Assembly (NCBI RefSeq): GCF_023074055.1
Contig: NZ_JADPKR010000080.1
Span: forward strand, 186,001-250,000
Direction of reading: 5' to 3'
DNA length: 64,000 nt
From: Bradyrhizobium sp. 141
Lineage (GTDB): Bacteria; Pseudomonadota; Alphaproteobacteria; Rhizobiales; Xanthobacteraceae
Both the position numbers and the translations under genes were made by a program. Below the pieces are notes generated by a model. The model did no database searches and had not been told where the DNA came from. It worked only from the letters and a program-made list of their open reading frames with translations. This document shows, in pieces, positions 9,000 to 19,274 of the stretch; the stretch's first letter is position 1; the number at the start of each line of letters is the position of its first letter.

Positions 9000-10286
9000 T
9001 CAGCTTGACAATTCCGGACGCCAAACCCGCAATTTTCGCGCGGCGCCGGTGACGTCGGCGATCGTCCGAAATGCCCCCGTCTCCACCATCATCGCGCGCG
9101 CCAGCCGCACAGCGCGGGCTTCGCTGATGGCGCGCTTCTTCGAATCCTCGATCAGCTCGAAATCGATGTTGTGGGCGAGGCCGAAGATGCGCCGGGTGAT
9201 TTTTGCGGCGGCGAAGCCGACCGCATCCGTGAACAGGCGCTGCATGTAGGTTTGGCGCTCGACCTCCAGCCGCGCGGCCCCCTTCTCGCTGGCGAAGAGC
9301 GAAACCGGATAGGCGTCGCCGGCGGCGCCCGCGCGCCAGAGGTCGAGGAATTTGCGGGAAAACTCGTTCCAGACCTGCTCGACCGTCTCCAGCACCCAGG
9401 CCTCGAACGCAGCCCGCCCGCCCGGCGCTCGCTCGTGGCCGCTCGATGCAAAATAGGCCATCAAGAGGTTGGCGAGCACGGCGCCGACGTCGAACCCCAT
9501 CGGGCCATAGAACGCGAATTCGGGATCGATCACCCGCGTCTGACTGTCCGTGACCATGATCGATCCGGTGTGGAGGTCGCCGTGCAGCAGCGCCTCGGGG
9601 CTTGCCATAAACTTCAGCTTGAGCCGGGAGATCGCGACATGCAGCTCCATGTCATCGCGCAGGCTCGCAGCGAGCGCGTCGAGATACGGCGCGGTCCAGC
9701 GGTTTTGTTCGGCGATGCGGTAGGGATCGGTGAAGATCAAATCCTCGGTGATCTTGCAGAGCGCGTGGTTGCCGGCGAAAGCCGCGATGCCCTCCTTCTT
9801 CTCGGCCGCGGTCAGCGCGAGATCGGAGGTGAAGAACAGCGTTCGCGCCATGAAGGTTGAGATGTCACCGACGAAGCCGGGATATTGCGTTGCCGCAACC
9901 AGCCCCTTGCGCATGATGATGTGGGGCTCGAGCAGCTCCATCACCGTCAGCGCCAGACTCTCGTTGTGATGCAGCAAAGCCGGCACGAGGCCGGGCGCGA
10001 GCTGGGCCTGCTTCGACAGCGCCAGATATTCGTGATGGGCCCGCGACAGCGGCAACGGCCAGCTTTCGCCGACGAGGCGGACATAGGGCAGCGCCTGCTT
10101 GACGGCGACGCCGCCGCTCGCGCCCTTGACGATGAAGACGAGGTTGAGATTGCCGTCGCCGACTTCGGTGATCGTCCAGCGGGCCGGCTCGCCGCCAAGA
10201 ACCGCCTTGAGCTCCGGCAAGCCCGCGAGATAATCCCGCAAGGCCGCCTCATGCAGAATCCGGTAGTCCCCCTGCCCCTGCGCCAT
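9000..10286 (-). CDS. mtnK: 5-methylthioribose kinase
   Basis: The 428-residue cytoplasmic kinase phosphorylates 5-methylthioribose to its 1-phosphate, a step of the methionine salvage pathway. Recognition rests on VGDGNLNLVF near residue 45, VAVKQALPYVR (ATP-binding lysine region), MELLEPHIIMRKGL, the catalytic loop LLHGDLHTGSIM and the metal-binding DPEFAFYGPMGFDVGAV, all diagnostic for MtnK within the aminoglycoside phosphotransferase fold. Length matches the family. The usual partner mtnA (methylthioribose-1-phosphate isomerase) is not in this window, so salvage must be completed elsewhere. It follows the 115-residue gene on the same strand with a short gap. Confidence 0.93.
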   Translation of the reverse strand: MAQGQGDYRILHEAALRDYLAGLPELKAVLGGEPARWTITEVGDGNLNLVFIVKGASGGVAVKQALPYVRLVGESWPLPLSRAHHEYLALSKQAQLAPGLVPALLHHNESLALTVMELLEPHIIMRKGLVAATQYPGFVGDISTFMARTLFFTSDLALTAAEKKEGIAAFAGNHALCKITEDLIFTDPYRIAEQNRWTAPYLDALAASLRDDMELHVAISRLKLKFMASPEALLHGDLHTGSIMVTDSQTRVIDPEFAFYGPMGFDVGAVLANLLMAYFASSGHERAPGGRAAFEAWVLETVEQVWNEFSRKFLDLWRAGAAGDAYPVSLFASEKGAARLEVERQTYMQRLFTDAVGFAAAKITRRIFGLAHNIDFELIEDSKKRAISEARAVRLARAMMVETGAFRTIADVTGAARKLRVWRPELSS

Positions 10287-10321
10287 GACGATCCCATCCC
10301 ATGCTTGGCACGGCCGGATCG

Positions 10322-10669
10322 TTACTCCCGCTCCAGGAAGCTCGAGCCGATCTCGGCCTTTCTTTTGATCGGATCGTAATCACAATAAACGAGGTCCGCC
10401 ACCAGCGTGTAGCTGGCGCTGACGGTGTATTTGTCCGTTTTGACCGAGTTCAGGCCGATCACCGAGGTGCTCTTGCCGCCGTTCCATTTGAACGGCGTCG
10501 AGCTCTTGGTCTGCTCGCAGGCCATCACGGCTTCGTTGAAGACATAGCCCTCAACGAATGCCTTCAACGTCCGCACCTGCGCCGCCATCTTCCACTCGAC
10601 ATAGCCGATGGCGCCGAGGCCCGCGACGATCAGCACCAGAAGCGCAATGACGATCCTCTGAAAAGTCAT
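10322..10669 (-). CDS. Small membrane-anchored protein of unknown function
   Basis: The 115-residue product has one N-terminal membrane segment (about residues 5-25, IVIALLVLIVAGLGAIGYVEW) and a soluble domain that is probably periplasmic. That domain contains two cysteines (MACEQTK and VYCDYDP) and a beta-rich stretch TDKYTVSASYTLVADLVY. I do not recognise a family. It follows the DUF1467 gene on the same strand by 34 bases and may be the last member of the nuo-birA-rnj-mce transcription unit. Confidence 0.6.
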   Translation of the reverse strand: MTFQRIVIALLVLIVAGLGAIGYVEWKMAAQVRTLKAFVEGYVFNEAVMACEQTKSSTPFKWNGGKSTSVIGLNSVKTDKYTVSASYTLVADLVYCDYDPIKRKAEIGSSFLERE

Positions 10670-10703
10670 GTGTCCCCCAAAACAATGTCGTCAGCAAAAG
10701 TGA

Positions 10704-10979
10704 CTAAAACGGCATTCCCATCATCTTCGACAGGCGCTCGATCGAGAGATAGCCGGCGTGATAGGCGGCGAGGCCCAAGCCATAGATGATCGCCGAGATG
10801 ATCGTGGTCCAGATCAGCTTGCGGCCCATCCGGGTCAGGATCGGGGCGCCGGGGTCGGTGCCGGGCGCGCCGACGCCGTCCTCGTGCTGGCTGCGCACGC
10901 CGAACGGCAGCGTCAGGAACAGCGCGACCCACCAGATGACGAAGTAGATCGCGATCGCGGTCGATATCTGGATGGCCAT
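10704..10979 (-). CDS. DUF1467 family membrane protein
   Basis: The 91-residue protein has two hydrophobic segments (residues about 4-26 and 57-77) around the hydrophilic linker FGVRSQHEDGVGAPGTDPGAP. The WWVALFLTLPFGVRSQ...GTDPGAP pattern is the hallmark of DUF1467, a small alphaproteobacterial membrane protein that is typically next to mce and the nuo end. The function is not known. It starts nine bases after the mce stop and is clearly in the same transcription unit. Confidence 0.88.
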   Translation of the reverse strand: MAIQISTAIAIYFVIWWVALFLTLPFGVRSQHEDGVGAPGTDPGAPILTRMGRKLIWTTIISAIIYGLGLAAYHAGYLSIERLSKMMGMPF

Positions 10980-10988
10980 GGGACGGCC

Positions 10989-11393
10989 TTATGCCTGCTC
11001 GATTTCGACCAGCGCGCCGGAAAAATCCTTCGGGTGCAGGAACAGCACCGGCTTGCCGTGAGCGCCGATCTTCGGCACGCCGTCACCGAGCACCCGCGCG
11101 CCCTCCTTCGCCAGCGTGTCGCGCGAGGCGATGATGTCCACGACCTCGTAGCAGACATGGTGGATGCCGCCGTCGGCATTGCGCTCGAGGAACTTTGCGA
11201 TCGGCGAGGTCTCGCCGAGCGGCTCGATGAACTCGATCTTGGTGTTGGGCAGCGTCGCGAACACGGTGGTGACGCCATGCTCGGGCAGCGGGACGGCCTC
11301 GGAAATCTCGGCCCCGAACGCCGCGCCATAGATCTTGGCGGCCTTGACGGCATCCTTGGTCGCGATGGCGACATGGTTGAGCCGGCCCAGCAT
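10989..11393 (-). CDS. mce: Methylmalonyl-CoA epimerase
   Basis: The 134-residue protein of the glyoxalase/vicinal-oxygen-chelate fold interconverts the (2R) and (2S) forms of methylmalonyl-CoA, linking propionyl-CoA breakdown to succinyl-CoA. Metal ligands are visible in the two repeats: LNHVAIAT near the N-terminus, GGIHHVCYEV in the middle, and the terminal LVEIEQA glutamate. The IEFIEPLGETSPIAKFLE stretch is typical of the family. It lies directly after rnj (12-base gap) and before the DUF1467 gene, a conserved Rhizobiales arrangement. No mutase genes are in the window. Confidence 0.93.
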   Translation of the reverse strand: MLGRLNHVAIATKDAVKAAKIYGAAFGAEISEAVPLPEHGVTTVFATLPNTKIEFIEPLGETSPIAKFLERNADGGIHHVCYEVVDIIASRDTLAKEGARVLGDGVPKIGAHGKPVLFLHPKDFSGALVEIEQA

Positions 11394-11405
11394 GGTTCTC
11401 TCCCG

Positions 11406-13076
11406 TTAAACTGTCAGTACGTGTACCAGACAGGGGGGCTTTTTGCCCCAATGTTCGTTGATGACGGCCCGGACAGCGCGCCGCACCGACTCGGCGAGAG
11501 CGTCCGCATCGCGGCGGCGCGCCTTCGGCAGTCCCTCGATCGTCGCCATCACGGCATCGAAGACCATGTCGTCGAAAGGCTCGCCTGCCCTGTTCTTCTC
11601 GGGGATGCCGACGAGATCGACCGCGGGATCGTCGGCGAGCTCGCCCTGCTCGGTCATGGCGATGGCGACGAAGGCGCAGCCGGAGAAGGCCATGCGGCGC
11701 CGCTCGACCACGGCGCGGGACTTGGAATCCTCCAGGATCGTGCCGTCCTTGTAGAGGCGGCCCGACGGCACCTCGCCGACGATGCCGGGATCGCCGGGGC
11801 CGAGCTTGACGAGATCGCCGTTGCGGCAGACCAGCACGCGCGGCACGCCGGCAGCGCGCGCCAGCTTGGCGTGCTCGTGCAGATGCAGGGCCTCGCCATG
11901 GACGGGGATCAGGAGCTGCGGCCTGGTCCAGGCGATCAGGTCGCGCAATTCGTCGCGACGGGGATGGCCGGAGACGTGGACCAGATGGTCGCGGTCGGTG
12001 ATGATTTCGACGCCCTGGAGCACCAGATTGTTGACGATCGAGCCGACGGCCTTTTCGTTCCCCGGGATGGTGCGCGAGGAGAAGATGACGCTGTCGCCGC
12101 GATTGAGCGTGATCTCGGGGTGGTCGTCATTGGCGATGCGCGCCAGCGCCGCGCGCGGCTCGCCCTGGCTGCCGGTGCAGAGCGCCAGCACCTTGTCCTG
12201 CGGCAGGTGGCCGTAGATGTCGGGCGAGCGGAAATTCTGCACGCCGTCGAGATAGCCGGTCTCGCGCGCCACCTGAACCACGCGCTCCATGGCGCGGCCG
12301 ACCACGACGACCTCACGGTCGGCGGCTCTCGCGGCGGCGGCCACGGCCTTGATGCGCGCGACGTTGGAGGCGAAGGTCGTGACGGCGACGCGGCCCTTGG
12401 CTGATTTCACGAGGTCGATGATGGTCCGGGCGACCTCGGCTTCCGAGGGCGAGCGACCGTCGCGCACCGCGTTGGTGGAATCGCCGATCAGAGCGAGCAG
12501 GCCCTCCTCGCCCAGCTCGCGCAGCCGCTTCTCGTCGGTGGGACGTCCCAGGGTCGGGGTCGGGTCGATCTTCCAGTCGCCGGTATGCAGCACCGTGCCG
12601 GCCGAGGTGTGGATCGCCAGCGCGTGCGCCTCGGGAATCGAATGCGCGACGGGGATGAATTCCACGTTGAACGGGCCGACATCGATACGCCCGCCCGACG
12701 GCACCACCGTCACCGGGATCTTCGGCGCGTTGCGCTCGGCGGCGCATTTGGCTTCGAACAGCGCGGCGCTGAACTGCGTCGCATAGATCGGGCATTTCAG
12801 CTTCGGCCAGAGATCGATGATGGCGCCGAAATGGTCCTCATGGGCGTGGGTCAGCACCAGGCCCATCAGGTTCTTGCGTTCCTTCTCCAGGAAGCTGATG
12901 TCGGGCATGATCAGGTCGATGCCCGGCAGATGCTCCTCGTCGCCGAAGGAAACGCCGAGATCGACCGCGAGCCAGGCGCGCTGCTGGCGGTTGCCGAGGC
13001 CGTAGATCGACAGGTTCATGCCGATCTCGCCGACGCCGCCGAGCGGCGCAAATACAAGTTCCTCGGGCTTCGCCAT
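11406..13076 (-). CDS. rnj: Ribonuclease J
   Basis: The 556-residue metallo-beta-lactamase/beta-CASP nuclease takes part in 5'-3' decay and processing of RNA, including ribosomal RNA maturation in rhizobia. The zinc-binding HAHEDH motif is at VLTHAHEDHFGAI. Further metal ligands are in HTGDWKID, the beta-CASP domain follows, and the C-terminal metal-binding VHGEALHLHEHAKLA is present. The length fits RNase J. The ATG at 13076 shares a base with the birA stop (TGATG); a GTG three bases upstream is the alternative start. It sits in the birA-rnj-mce string behind nuoN. Confidence 0.93.
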   Translation of the reverse strand: MAKPEELVFAPLGGVGEIGMNLSIYGLGNRQQRAWLAVDLGVSFGDEEHLPGIDLIMPDISFLEKERKNLMGLVLTHAHEDHFGAIIDLWPKLKCPIYATQFSAALFEAKCAAERNAPKIPVTVVPSGGRIDVGPFNVEFIPVAHSIPEAHALAIHTSAGTVLHTGDWKIDPTPTLGRPTDEKRLRELGEEGLLALIGDSTNAVRDGRSPSEAEVARTIIDLVKSAKGRVAVTTFASNVARIKAVAAAARAADREVVVVGRAMERVVQVARETGYLDGVQNFRSPDIYGHLPQDKVLALCTGSQGEPRAALARIANDDHPEITLNRGDSVIFSSRTIPGNEKAVGSIVNNLVLQGVEIITDRDHLVHVSGHPRRDELRDLIAWTRPQLLIPVHGEALHLHEHAKLARAAGVPRVLVCRNGDLVKLGPGDPGIVGEVPSGRLYKDGTILEDSKSRAVVERRRMAFSGCAFVAIAMTEQGELADDPAVDLVGIPEKNRAGEPFDDMVFDAVMATIEGLPKARRRDADALAESVRRAVRAVINEHWGKKPPCLVHVLTV

Positions 13077-13882
13077 CACGCAGCTCCCACGGAGGCGACC
13101 GGGCCGAAGAACACCTCGCCCGCGGCCACGGGCACAAGGCGGCCCTCCGCGGTGCGGACGATCAGGCAGCCAGTGTCGTCGACGGTGTCAAAAATGCCTT
13201 CCAGCGTCATCGTTCCCGTGTGGATTGCGACCTTCTCGCCGAGACCGGCGGCGCGCTCCAGCCACAGTTTGCGGATCTCGGCAAAGCCGCGGCCATTGTC
13301 CCAGATACCTCGGAACTCGACCCAGGCGTCGGATAGCGCCGAGAACAGCTCCTCCGCACTGATCTGGACGCCGAGCGCAGCCAAGGACACGGCGGGCGTT
13401 GGCGTGCCCTCGGGTGCAGCGATGACATTGGTGCCGATGCCCGCCACCACAGCGAGGCGATCCCCGATGGCCTCGGCTTCGAGCGCAATGCCGACCAGCT
13501 TCTTGCCGCCGGCGAGCACGTCATTGGGCCATTTCAGGGCGTAACGGGGACGACCCTCGCCGAGGCGCAGCGCCGCCTCGAGGCTGACCTTCTCCAGGGC
13601 CGCCTCTTCGGCGAGCCCGGCGGCAAAACCGAGCGTGGCGGCGATGGCAGGGGCGACGTCCATGACTTCGAGGATGCTGGCGGCGAGATTGCCCTTCGGC
13701 GCGATCCAGGCGCGCTGACGGCGGCCGCGACCGGCGGTCTGTTCCGATGTGACGAACCACATCGGACCGGGCTCCCCGGCCCTCGCGTGCTCGATCGCCT
13801 CGGTATTGGTCGAACCGGTCCGTTCGAACGCCGCGAGCTTGTAGCCCGCGGCCGATGCGCGAGGACCGAGCGCGAAAGCCAT
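13076..13882 (-). CDS. birA: Biotin--[acetyl-CoA-carboxylase] ligase, no DNA-binding domain
   Basis: The 268-residue enzyme activates biotin as biotinyl-AMP and attaches it to the carboxyl carrier protein of acyl-CoA carboxylases. The biotin/ATP loop is GRGRRQRAW, followed by GNLAASI, and the catalytic KWPNDVLAGGKKLVGI segment is intact. An SH3-like C-terminal domain with GIFDTVDDTGCLIV follows. There is no N-terminal helix-turn-helix, so it is a monofunctional class I ligase, not a repressor. The start lies one base after the nuoN stop codon and the stop overlaps rnj, indicating cotranscription with the nuo operon. Confidence 0.92.
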   Translation of the reverse strand: MAFALGPRASAAGYKLAAFERTGSTNTEAIEHARAGEPGPMWFVTSEQTAGRGRRQRAWIAPKGNLAASILEVMDVAPAIAATLGFAAGLAEEAALEKVSLEAALRLGEGRPRYALKWPNDVLAGGKKLVGIALEAEAIGDRLAVVAGIGTNVIAAPEGTPTPAVSLAALGVQISAEELFSALSDAWVEFRGIWDNGRGFAEIRKLWLERAAGLGEKVAIHTGTMTLEGIFDTVDDTGCLIVRTAEGRLVPVAAGEVFFGPVASVGAA

Positions 13883-13883
13883 C

Positions 13884-15320
13884 CTAGAACAGCGACTTTG
13901 CGGCGGCGGAGGCGACGCTCACCACCGGACCTGCGAACAGCGCAAACAGGATGTTGAACAGGCCCGCGACCGCCAGCACTGTCTTCACTTCAACGCGCAC
14001 CGGATCGACCTCGCCGGCCGGCTCGTCAAAATACATCGTCTTGACGATGGCGAGGTAGTAGTAGGCGCCGACCACGCTGGTCAGGACGCCGATGACGGCG
14101 AGCGTGAACAGGTTCGCCTTGATGGCCGCGACGAAGACGTACCATTTGGCGAAGAAGCCGGCGAGCGGCGGGATGCCGGCCAGCGAGAACAGCAGCATCG
14201 CGAACATGAAGGCGAGCAGCGGATTGGTCCGCGACAGACCTGCGAAATCGCTGATCTGCTCGACGGCCTGGCCGTTGCGGCGCATCGCGAGGATGATCGA
14301 GAACGAACCCAGCGTCATCGCGACATAGATCACGATATACATCAAGACGCCCTGCGCGCCCTCGACCGTACCCGAGGCAAGGCCGACCAGCGCGAAGCCC
14401 ATATGGCCGATCGAGGAATAGGCCATCAGGCGCTTGATGTTGCTCTGGCCGATCGCGGCGAACGAACCCAGTGCCATCGAGGCGATCGCCACGAACACCA
14501 GGATCTGCTGCCACTGCGAGACGATGCCCGGGAATGCGGTCAGCGTGACGCGGGTGAACACGGCAAGCGCGGCCACCTTCGGCGCCGAAGCGAAGAAGGC
14601 GGTGACCGGGGTCGGCGCGCCCTCATACACGTCCGGCGTCCACATGTGGAACGGCACGGCCGAGACCTTGAAGCAGAGGCCGACAAGCAGGAAGACGAGG
14701 CCGAACACGAGGCCGACATTCGAGACCGTCGCGGCCGCCGCGATGCCGGTGAAGCTGACGGTACCGGTGAAGCCGTAAATGAGCGAGGCGCCGTACAGCA
14801 GCATGCCCGAGGACAGCGCGCCCAGCACGAAGTACTTCAAACCGGCTTCGGTCGACTTGGCGTTGTCGCGGTTCGAGGCCGCCACGACGTAGAGCGCCAG
14901 CGACATCAATTCGAGGCCGAGATAGAGCGAGATCAGGTCGCCGGCCGAGATCAGCACCATCATGCCGAGGGTCGAGAGCAGCACCAGGATGGCGTACTCG
15001 AAGATGCGGCGCGAGGGGTCGGACAGGAACTCGGTCGACAGCACCAGCGTCACCGCCGAGCCGATCAGGGCGAGGATCTTCATGAAGCGAGCGAAGTCGT
15101 CGACGATGAAGCTGCCGCCGAAGGTCACATGCTTGCCCGCGGGCAGCATGTATTCGAGCACGCCGACCACGACCAGGAGCACGACCGCCAGCGAGGTGAC
15201 GGTCTTGGTCGTCTCCTGCCCGCGATAGGCGCCGAGCATCAGGAGCGCCATGGCGCCGATCGCGAGCACGATCTCGGGCAGCACCGGCGCCAGTTGATAA
15301 CCTGCAGTCTCAAAGCTCAT
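13884..15320 (-). CDS. nuoN: NADH-quinone oxidoreductase subunit N
   Basis: The 478-residue proton-translocating antiporter-like subunit of complex I has about 14 membrane helices. Typical signatures are the opening LPEIVLAIGAMALLML, the KxxxLGALSSG block (LKYFVLGALSSGMLLYGASLIYG), the lysine-bearing FKVSAVPFHMWTPDVYEGAPTP helix and the NIKRLMAYSSIGHMG segment. It forms part of the membrane arm together with L, M, K, J, A and H. It follows nuoM by 22 bases and leads directly into birA. Confidence 0.96.
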   Translation of the reverse strand: MSFETAGYQLAPVLPEIVLAIGAMALLMLGAYRGQETTKTVTSLAVVLLVVVGVLEYMLPAGKHVTFGGSFIVDDFARFMKILALIGSAVTLVLSTEFLSDPSRRIFEYAILVLLSTLGMMVLISAGDLISLYLGLELMSLALYVVAASNRDNAKSTEAGLKYFVLGALSSGMLLYGASLIYGFTGTVSFTGIAAAATVSNVGLVFGLVFLLVGLCFKVSAVPFHMWTPDVYEGAPTPVTAFFASAPKVAALAVFTRVTLTAFPGIVSQWQQILVFVAIASMALGSFAAIGQSNIKRLMAYSSIGHMGFALVGLASGTVEGAQGVLMYIVIYVAMTLGSFSIILAMRRNGQAVEQISDFAGLSRTNPLLAFMFAMLLFSLAGIPPLAGFFAKWYVFVAAIKANLFTLAVIGVLTSVVGAYYYLAIVKTMYFDEPAGEVDPVRVEVKTVLAVAGLFNILFALFAGPVVSVASAAAKSLF

Positions 15321-15342
15321 GGCGATATCCTGACCTGCTCGA

Positions 15343-16851
15343 TCACTGGAGCAGTGCGGCGGCCTTCACGGCCGTCACAGCGGTGTTGTAATTGTTGACG
15401 AGTTGCTGGACCGAGGCGGCCGACATGTCGAGCACCGGCTTCGGATAGACGCCGAACAGGATCGTCAGCGCGATCATCGGGAACAGCGTCAAGCACTCCC
15501 GGAAGGTGAGATCCTTCATGCTCGCCAGCGAGGGCTTGACCAGCGCCCCGAACACGACCTTGCGGTAGAGCCACAGCGCGTAGCACGCCGACAGGATGAC
15601 GCCGAAGCTGGCGAAGAACGCGGTCGGGATCGAGACCTTGAAGGTGCCGAGCAGCGTCATGAACTCGCCGACGAAACCGCTCGTGCCGGGCAGACCGACA
15701 TTGGCCATGGTGAAGACCATGAAGGTCAGCGCGTAGAGCGGCATCCGGTTGACGAGGCCGCCATAGGCCGCGATCTCGCGGGTGTGCAGGCGGTCGTAGA
15801 CGACGCCGACGCAGAGGAACAGCGCGCCGGAGACGATGCCGTGCGAGATCATCTGGAACACGCCGCCGGCAACGCCCTGCATGGTGCCGGCGAAGATGCC
15901 CATGGTGACGAAGCCCATATGCGCGACCGAGGAGTACGCGATCAGCTTCTTCATGTCCTCCTGCATCAGCGCCACCAGCGAGGTGTAGATGATGGCGATG
16001 GCCGAGAGCGTGAAGATCAGCGGCGCAAAATCATGCGAGGCCAGCGGGAACATCGGCAGCGAGAAGCGCAGGAAGCCGTAGCCGCCCATCTTCAGCAGGA
16101 TCGCGGCCAGGACCACCGAGCCCGCGGTCGGCGCCTCGACGTGCGCGTCGGGAAGCCAGGTGTGCACCGGCCACATCGGCATCTTCACCGCAAACGAAGC
16201 GAAGAAGGCGAGCCAGGCCCAGGTCTGCAAGGACCGCGGCACGGCGGTGTGCATCAGGGTCGGGATGTCGGTGGTGCCGCCGTTCCAGTACAGCGCCATG
16301 ATGGCGAGCAGCATCAGGACCGAGCCGAGCAGCGTGTAGAGGAAGAACTTGAAGGATGCATAGACCCGGCGCGGGCCGCCCCAGACGCCGATGATCAGGA
16401 ACATCGGGATCAGGCCACCCTCGAAGAACAGATAGAACAGCACGAGATCGAGCGCCGAGAAAGTGCCGATCATCAGCGTTTCCAGGATCAGGAACGCCAT
16501 CATGTATTCGCGGACGCGGTTGGTGATCGCCTTCCAGCTCGCGATGATGCAGAACGGCATCACGGCGGTGGTGAGGATCACGAGCGGCAGAGAGATGCCG
16601 TCGACGCCCATATGGTAGGTGATGCCGGTGGCAAGCCAATTCGCCTTCTCGACGAACTGGAAGTCGGGGTTCGACGGGTCGAAGCGCATGACCAGAATCA
16701 CCGACACCGCGAAGGTGATCAGCGTGGTCCAGAGCGCGATCCAGCGCGAATTGCGCTTGGCCGCCTCGTCATCGCCGCGGCTGAGATAGACGATCAGCGC
16801 GCCGACCAGCGGCAGAAACGTCGTGACCGAAAGAATGGGCCAGGTTGTCAT
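15343..16851 (-). CDS. nuoM: NADH-quinone oxidoreductase subunit M
   Basis: The 502-residue antiporter-like membrane subunit shows the essential glutamate helix ([25 protein letters not shown]), the [30 protein letters not shown] helix with its key lysine, and [15 protein letters not shown]. These charged residues form the proton half-channels of complex I. The ATG follows the nuoL TAA with no gap (TAAATG), so translation is probably coupled. Confidence 0.96.
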   Translation of the reverse strand: MTTWPILSVTTFLPLVGALIVYLSRGDDEAAKRNSRWIALWTTLITFAVSVILVMRFDPSNPDFQFVEKANWLATGITYHMGVDGISLPLVILTTAVMPFCIIASWKAITNRVREYMMAFLILETLMIGTFSALDLVLFYLFFEGGLIPMFLIIGVWGGPRRVYASFKFFLYTLLGSVLMLLAIMALYWNGGTTDIPTLMHTAVPRSLQTWAWLAFFASFAVKMPMWPVHTWLPDAHVEAPTAGSVVLAAILLKMGGYGFLRFSLPMFPLASHDFAPLIFTLSAIAIIYTSLVALMQEDMKKLIAYSSVAHMGFVTMGIFAGTMQGVAGGVFQMISHGIVSGALFLCVGVVYDRLHTREIAAYGGLVNRMPLYALTFMVFTMANVGLPGTSGFVGEFMTLLGTFKVSIPTAFFASFGVILSACYALWLYRKVVFGALVKPSLASMKDLTFRECLTLFPMIALTILFGVYPKPVLDMSAASVQQLVNNYNTAVTAVKAAALLQ

Positions 16852-18957
16852 TTACTGGCCTCCAAAGCCGAACATGAACCAGGTGATCAGGCCGGCGGCG
16901 CCGATCAGCATGGCAAACGCGTAGTGATAGAGATAGCCGGTCTGGATCTTCACGACGTTGCGGGTGACGTCCAGCACGCGGGCCGAGACGCCGTCGGGGC
17001 CGAGGCCGTCGATGATGAAGCCGTCGCCCTTCTTCCAGAGCTGGTAGCCGATCCACTTCGCCGGACGGACGAAGATGACGTCGTAGAGCTCGTCGAAGTA
17101 CCATTTGTTGAGCAGGAACTGGTACAGCCCCGGCTGTTCTTTGGCGAGCTGGACCGGGATGTAAGGCCGCTGGATATAGAACAGGTACGAGATCAGGAAG
17201 CCCAGCACCATCATCACCGTCGGCAGGAAAGCGATGGTCGCGGGGATGTGGTGCATCTCCTCGATGATGTGCGGGTTCATCTTCACGGACTCGCGGAAGA
17301 ACTCCTCGATACCGTGACCGGCGAACAATTCCTTGAACGGGAAACCGGCCAGGATCGAGCCGACCGCCAGCACGCCGATCGGGATCAGCATCCAGATCGG
17401 AGCTTCATGCGCGGCCTCGTAGTGATGCTCGTCATGCGGCTCGCCGTGGAAGGTCTTGAAGATCAGGCGCCAGGAATAGAACGAGGTCAAGCCGGCGGCG
17501 ACGACCGTCATCAGGAAGCCGTACACCCCGAACGGATTGTGCGAGGCGTAGGCGGACTCGATGATCGCGTCCTTGGAGAAGTAACCGGCGGTGAGCGGGA
17601 AGCCGGTCAGCGCCAGCGTGCCGACCACCATCACCGCATAGGTGTAGGGGATCTTCTTCCAGAGGCCGCCCATGTTGCGGATGTCCTGCTCATGGTGCAT
17701 CGCGTAGATCACCGAGCCGGAGCCCAAGAACAGCAGCGCCTTGAAGAAGGCGTGCGTGAACAGATGGAACATGCCGACCGAGTAGGCCCCTGCTCCCATC
17801 GCCACGAACATGTAGCCGAGCTGCGAACAGGTCGAATAGGCGACGATGCGCTTGATGTCGTTCTGGACGAGGCCGATGGTCGCGGCGAAGAACGCCGTGG
17901 TGGCGCCGAAGAACATCACGACGGCCTGCGCGTTCGGGGCGAGCTCGAATAGCGGCGACAGGCGCGCCACCATGAACACGCCGGCGGTGACCATGGTCGC
18001 GGCGTGGATCAGCGCGGAGACCGGGGTCGGGCCCTCCATCGCGTCCGGCAACCAGGTGTGCAGCAGGAACTGCGCCGACTTGCCCATCGCGCCCATGAAC
18101 AGGAGGAGACAGGTCAGGGTCAGCGCGTCCGCGTGCCAGCCGAGGAAGTTGATGGTCTTGCCGGTAAGGCCAGGCGCGGCGTGGAAAATCGTCTCGAGAT
18201 CGGTCGAGCCGGCCAGCATGAAGACCGCGAAGATGCCGAGGGCAAAACCAAAGTCGCCGACGCGGTTGACGACGAAGGCCTTGATCGCCGCGGCGTTCGC
18301 CGACGGCTTCTGGTACCAGAAGCCGATCAGCAGATAGCTCGCCAGACCCACGCCTTCCCAGCCGAAGAACAGCTGCACCAAGTTGTCCGCCGTCACCAGC
18401 ATCAGCATGGCGAAGGTGAACAGGCTGAGATAGCCGAAGAAGCGCGGCCGGTTCGGATCCTCGTCCATGTAGCCGATGGAATAGAGGTGCACGAGCGAGG
18501 ACACGGTGGTCACCACCACCAGCATCACGGCCGTGAGCGTGTCGACCCGCAGCGTCCACCAGACCTGGAGGTCGCCGGAGAAGATCCAGGGCAGCAGCTG
18601 GATCCTGTAGTCGTGGTGCATGAAGCCGACATCGACCAGCGTCATCCAGGACAGCGCCGCCGAGACGAACAGCAAAGCCGTCGTGATCAGCTCGGCGCCG
18701 CGCGAGCCAGCCGCCGCCGGCTCGGCCGGGCCATGACCGTGATCATCGTGCCCGTCGCCGGGCTCATGATGCGTCTCGTGGATGACGGAGGCATCCTCGT
18801 TGATCGTATCGGACGCATGCGCATGCGCACCGTGACCATGGTCGCCGTGATGCTCGAGCTCGTCGCCTGAGGGATTGCGGGCATGCGCGCCGAACAGCGC
18901 GATGAAGCCGGCCAGAATGGCGCCCAGCAGAGGCAGAAAGACAATTGCCTGAACCAT
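16852..18957 (-). CDS. nuoL: NADH-quinone oxidoreductase subunit L, with a His-rich loop
   Basis: The 701-residue antiporter-like subunit includes the long C-terminal lateral helix that braces the membrane arm. Core motifs are [49 protein letters not shown] and [19 protein letters not shown]. Between the first two membrane helices (residues about 31-85) there is a hydrophilic insertion with 12 histidines between residues 36 and 75 and many acidic residues. E. coli NuoL lacks such a loop, so the protein is longer at its N-terminus than the core family. The loop could bind divalent metal or may be structural; this is inference. Confidence 0.95.
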   Translation of the reverse strand: MVQAIVFLPLLGAILAGFIALFGAHARNPSGDELEHHGDHGHGAHAHASDTINEDASVIHETHHEPGDGHDDHGHGPAEPAAAGSRGAELITTALLFVSAALSWMTLVDVGFMHHDYRIQLLPWIFSGDLQVWWTLRVDTLTAVMLVVVTTVSSLVHLYSIGYMDEDPNRPRFFGYLSLFTFAMLMLVTADNLVQLFFGWEGVGLASYLLIGFWYQKPSANAAAIKAFVVNRVGDFGFALGIFAVFMLAGSTDLETIFHAAPGLTGKTINFLGWHADALTLTCLLLFMGAMGKSAQFLLHTWLPDAMEGPTPVSALIHAATMVTAGVFMVARLSPLFELAPNAQAVVMFFGATTAFFAATIGLVQNDIKRIVAYSTCSQLGYMFVAMGAGAYSVGMFHLFTHAFFKALLFLGSGSVIYAMHHEQDIRNMGGLWKKIPYTYAVMVVGTLALTGFPLTAGYFSKDAIIESAYASHNPFGVYGFLMTVVAAGLTSFYSWRLIFKTFHGEPHDEHHYEAAHEAPIWMLIPIGVLAVGSILAGFPFKELFAGHGIEEFFRESVKMNPHIIEEMHHIPATIAFLPTVMMVLGFLISYLFYIQRPYIPVQLAKEQPGLYQFLLNKWYFDELYDVIFVRPAKWIGYQLWKKGDGFIIDGLGPDGVSARVLDVTRNVVKIQTGYLYHYAFAMLIGAAGLITWFMFGFGGQ

Positions 18958-18965
18958 GACTGAGC

Positions 18966-19274
18966 TCAGCCCTTCATCAGATTGACGTCCTCAACCGCGA
19001 TCGAGCCGCGGTTGCGGAAATAGACCACCAGGATGGCGAGACCGATCGCGGCTTCAGCGGCTGCGACGGTGAGCACCAAAAGCGCGAAGACCTGGCCGAC
19101 GATGTCGCCGAGGAAGGTCGAGAACGCGACGAGGTTGATGTTGACCGAGAGCAGGATCAGCTCGATCGACATCAGGATGACGATGATGTTCTTGCGGTTC
19201 AGGAAGATGCCGAGAATGCCGAGCGTGAACAGGATCGCGCCGACCGCCAGATAATGTCCGAGCCCGATCGTCAT
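18966..19274 (-). CDS. nuoK: NADH-quinone oxidoreductase subunit K
   Basis: The 102-residue protein has three membrane helices and includes the conserved glutamates in [19 protein letters not shown] and [17 protein letters not shown], which are required for proton transfer. The ATG at 19274 overlaps the nuoJ stop as ATGA. A GTG three codons further upstream is less likely because the 102-residue form matches the family size. Confidence 0.95.
   Translation of the reverse strand: MTIGLGHYLAVGAILFTLGILGIFLNRKNIIVILMSIELILLSVNINLVAFSTFLGDIVGQVFALLVLTVAAAEAAIGLAILVVYFRNRGSIAVEDVNLMKG

Noticed and set aside
15403-17952. 849-codon open frame on the plus strand
   Set aside because: It is antisense to nuoM and nuoL, is extremely rich in Arg, His, Asp and Glu as expected for a shadow frame in GC-rich DNA, and shows no known motif.
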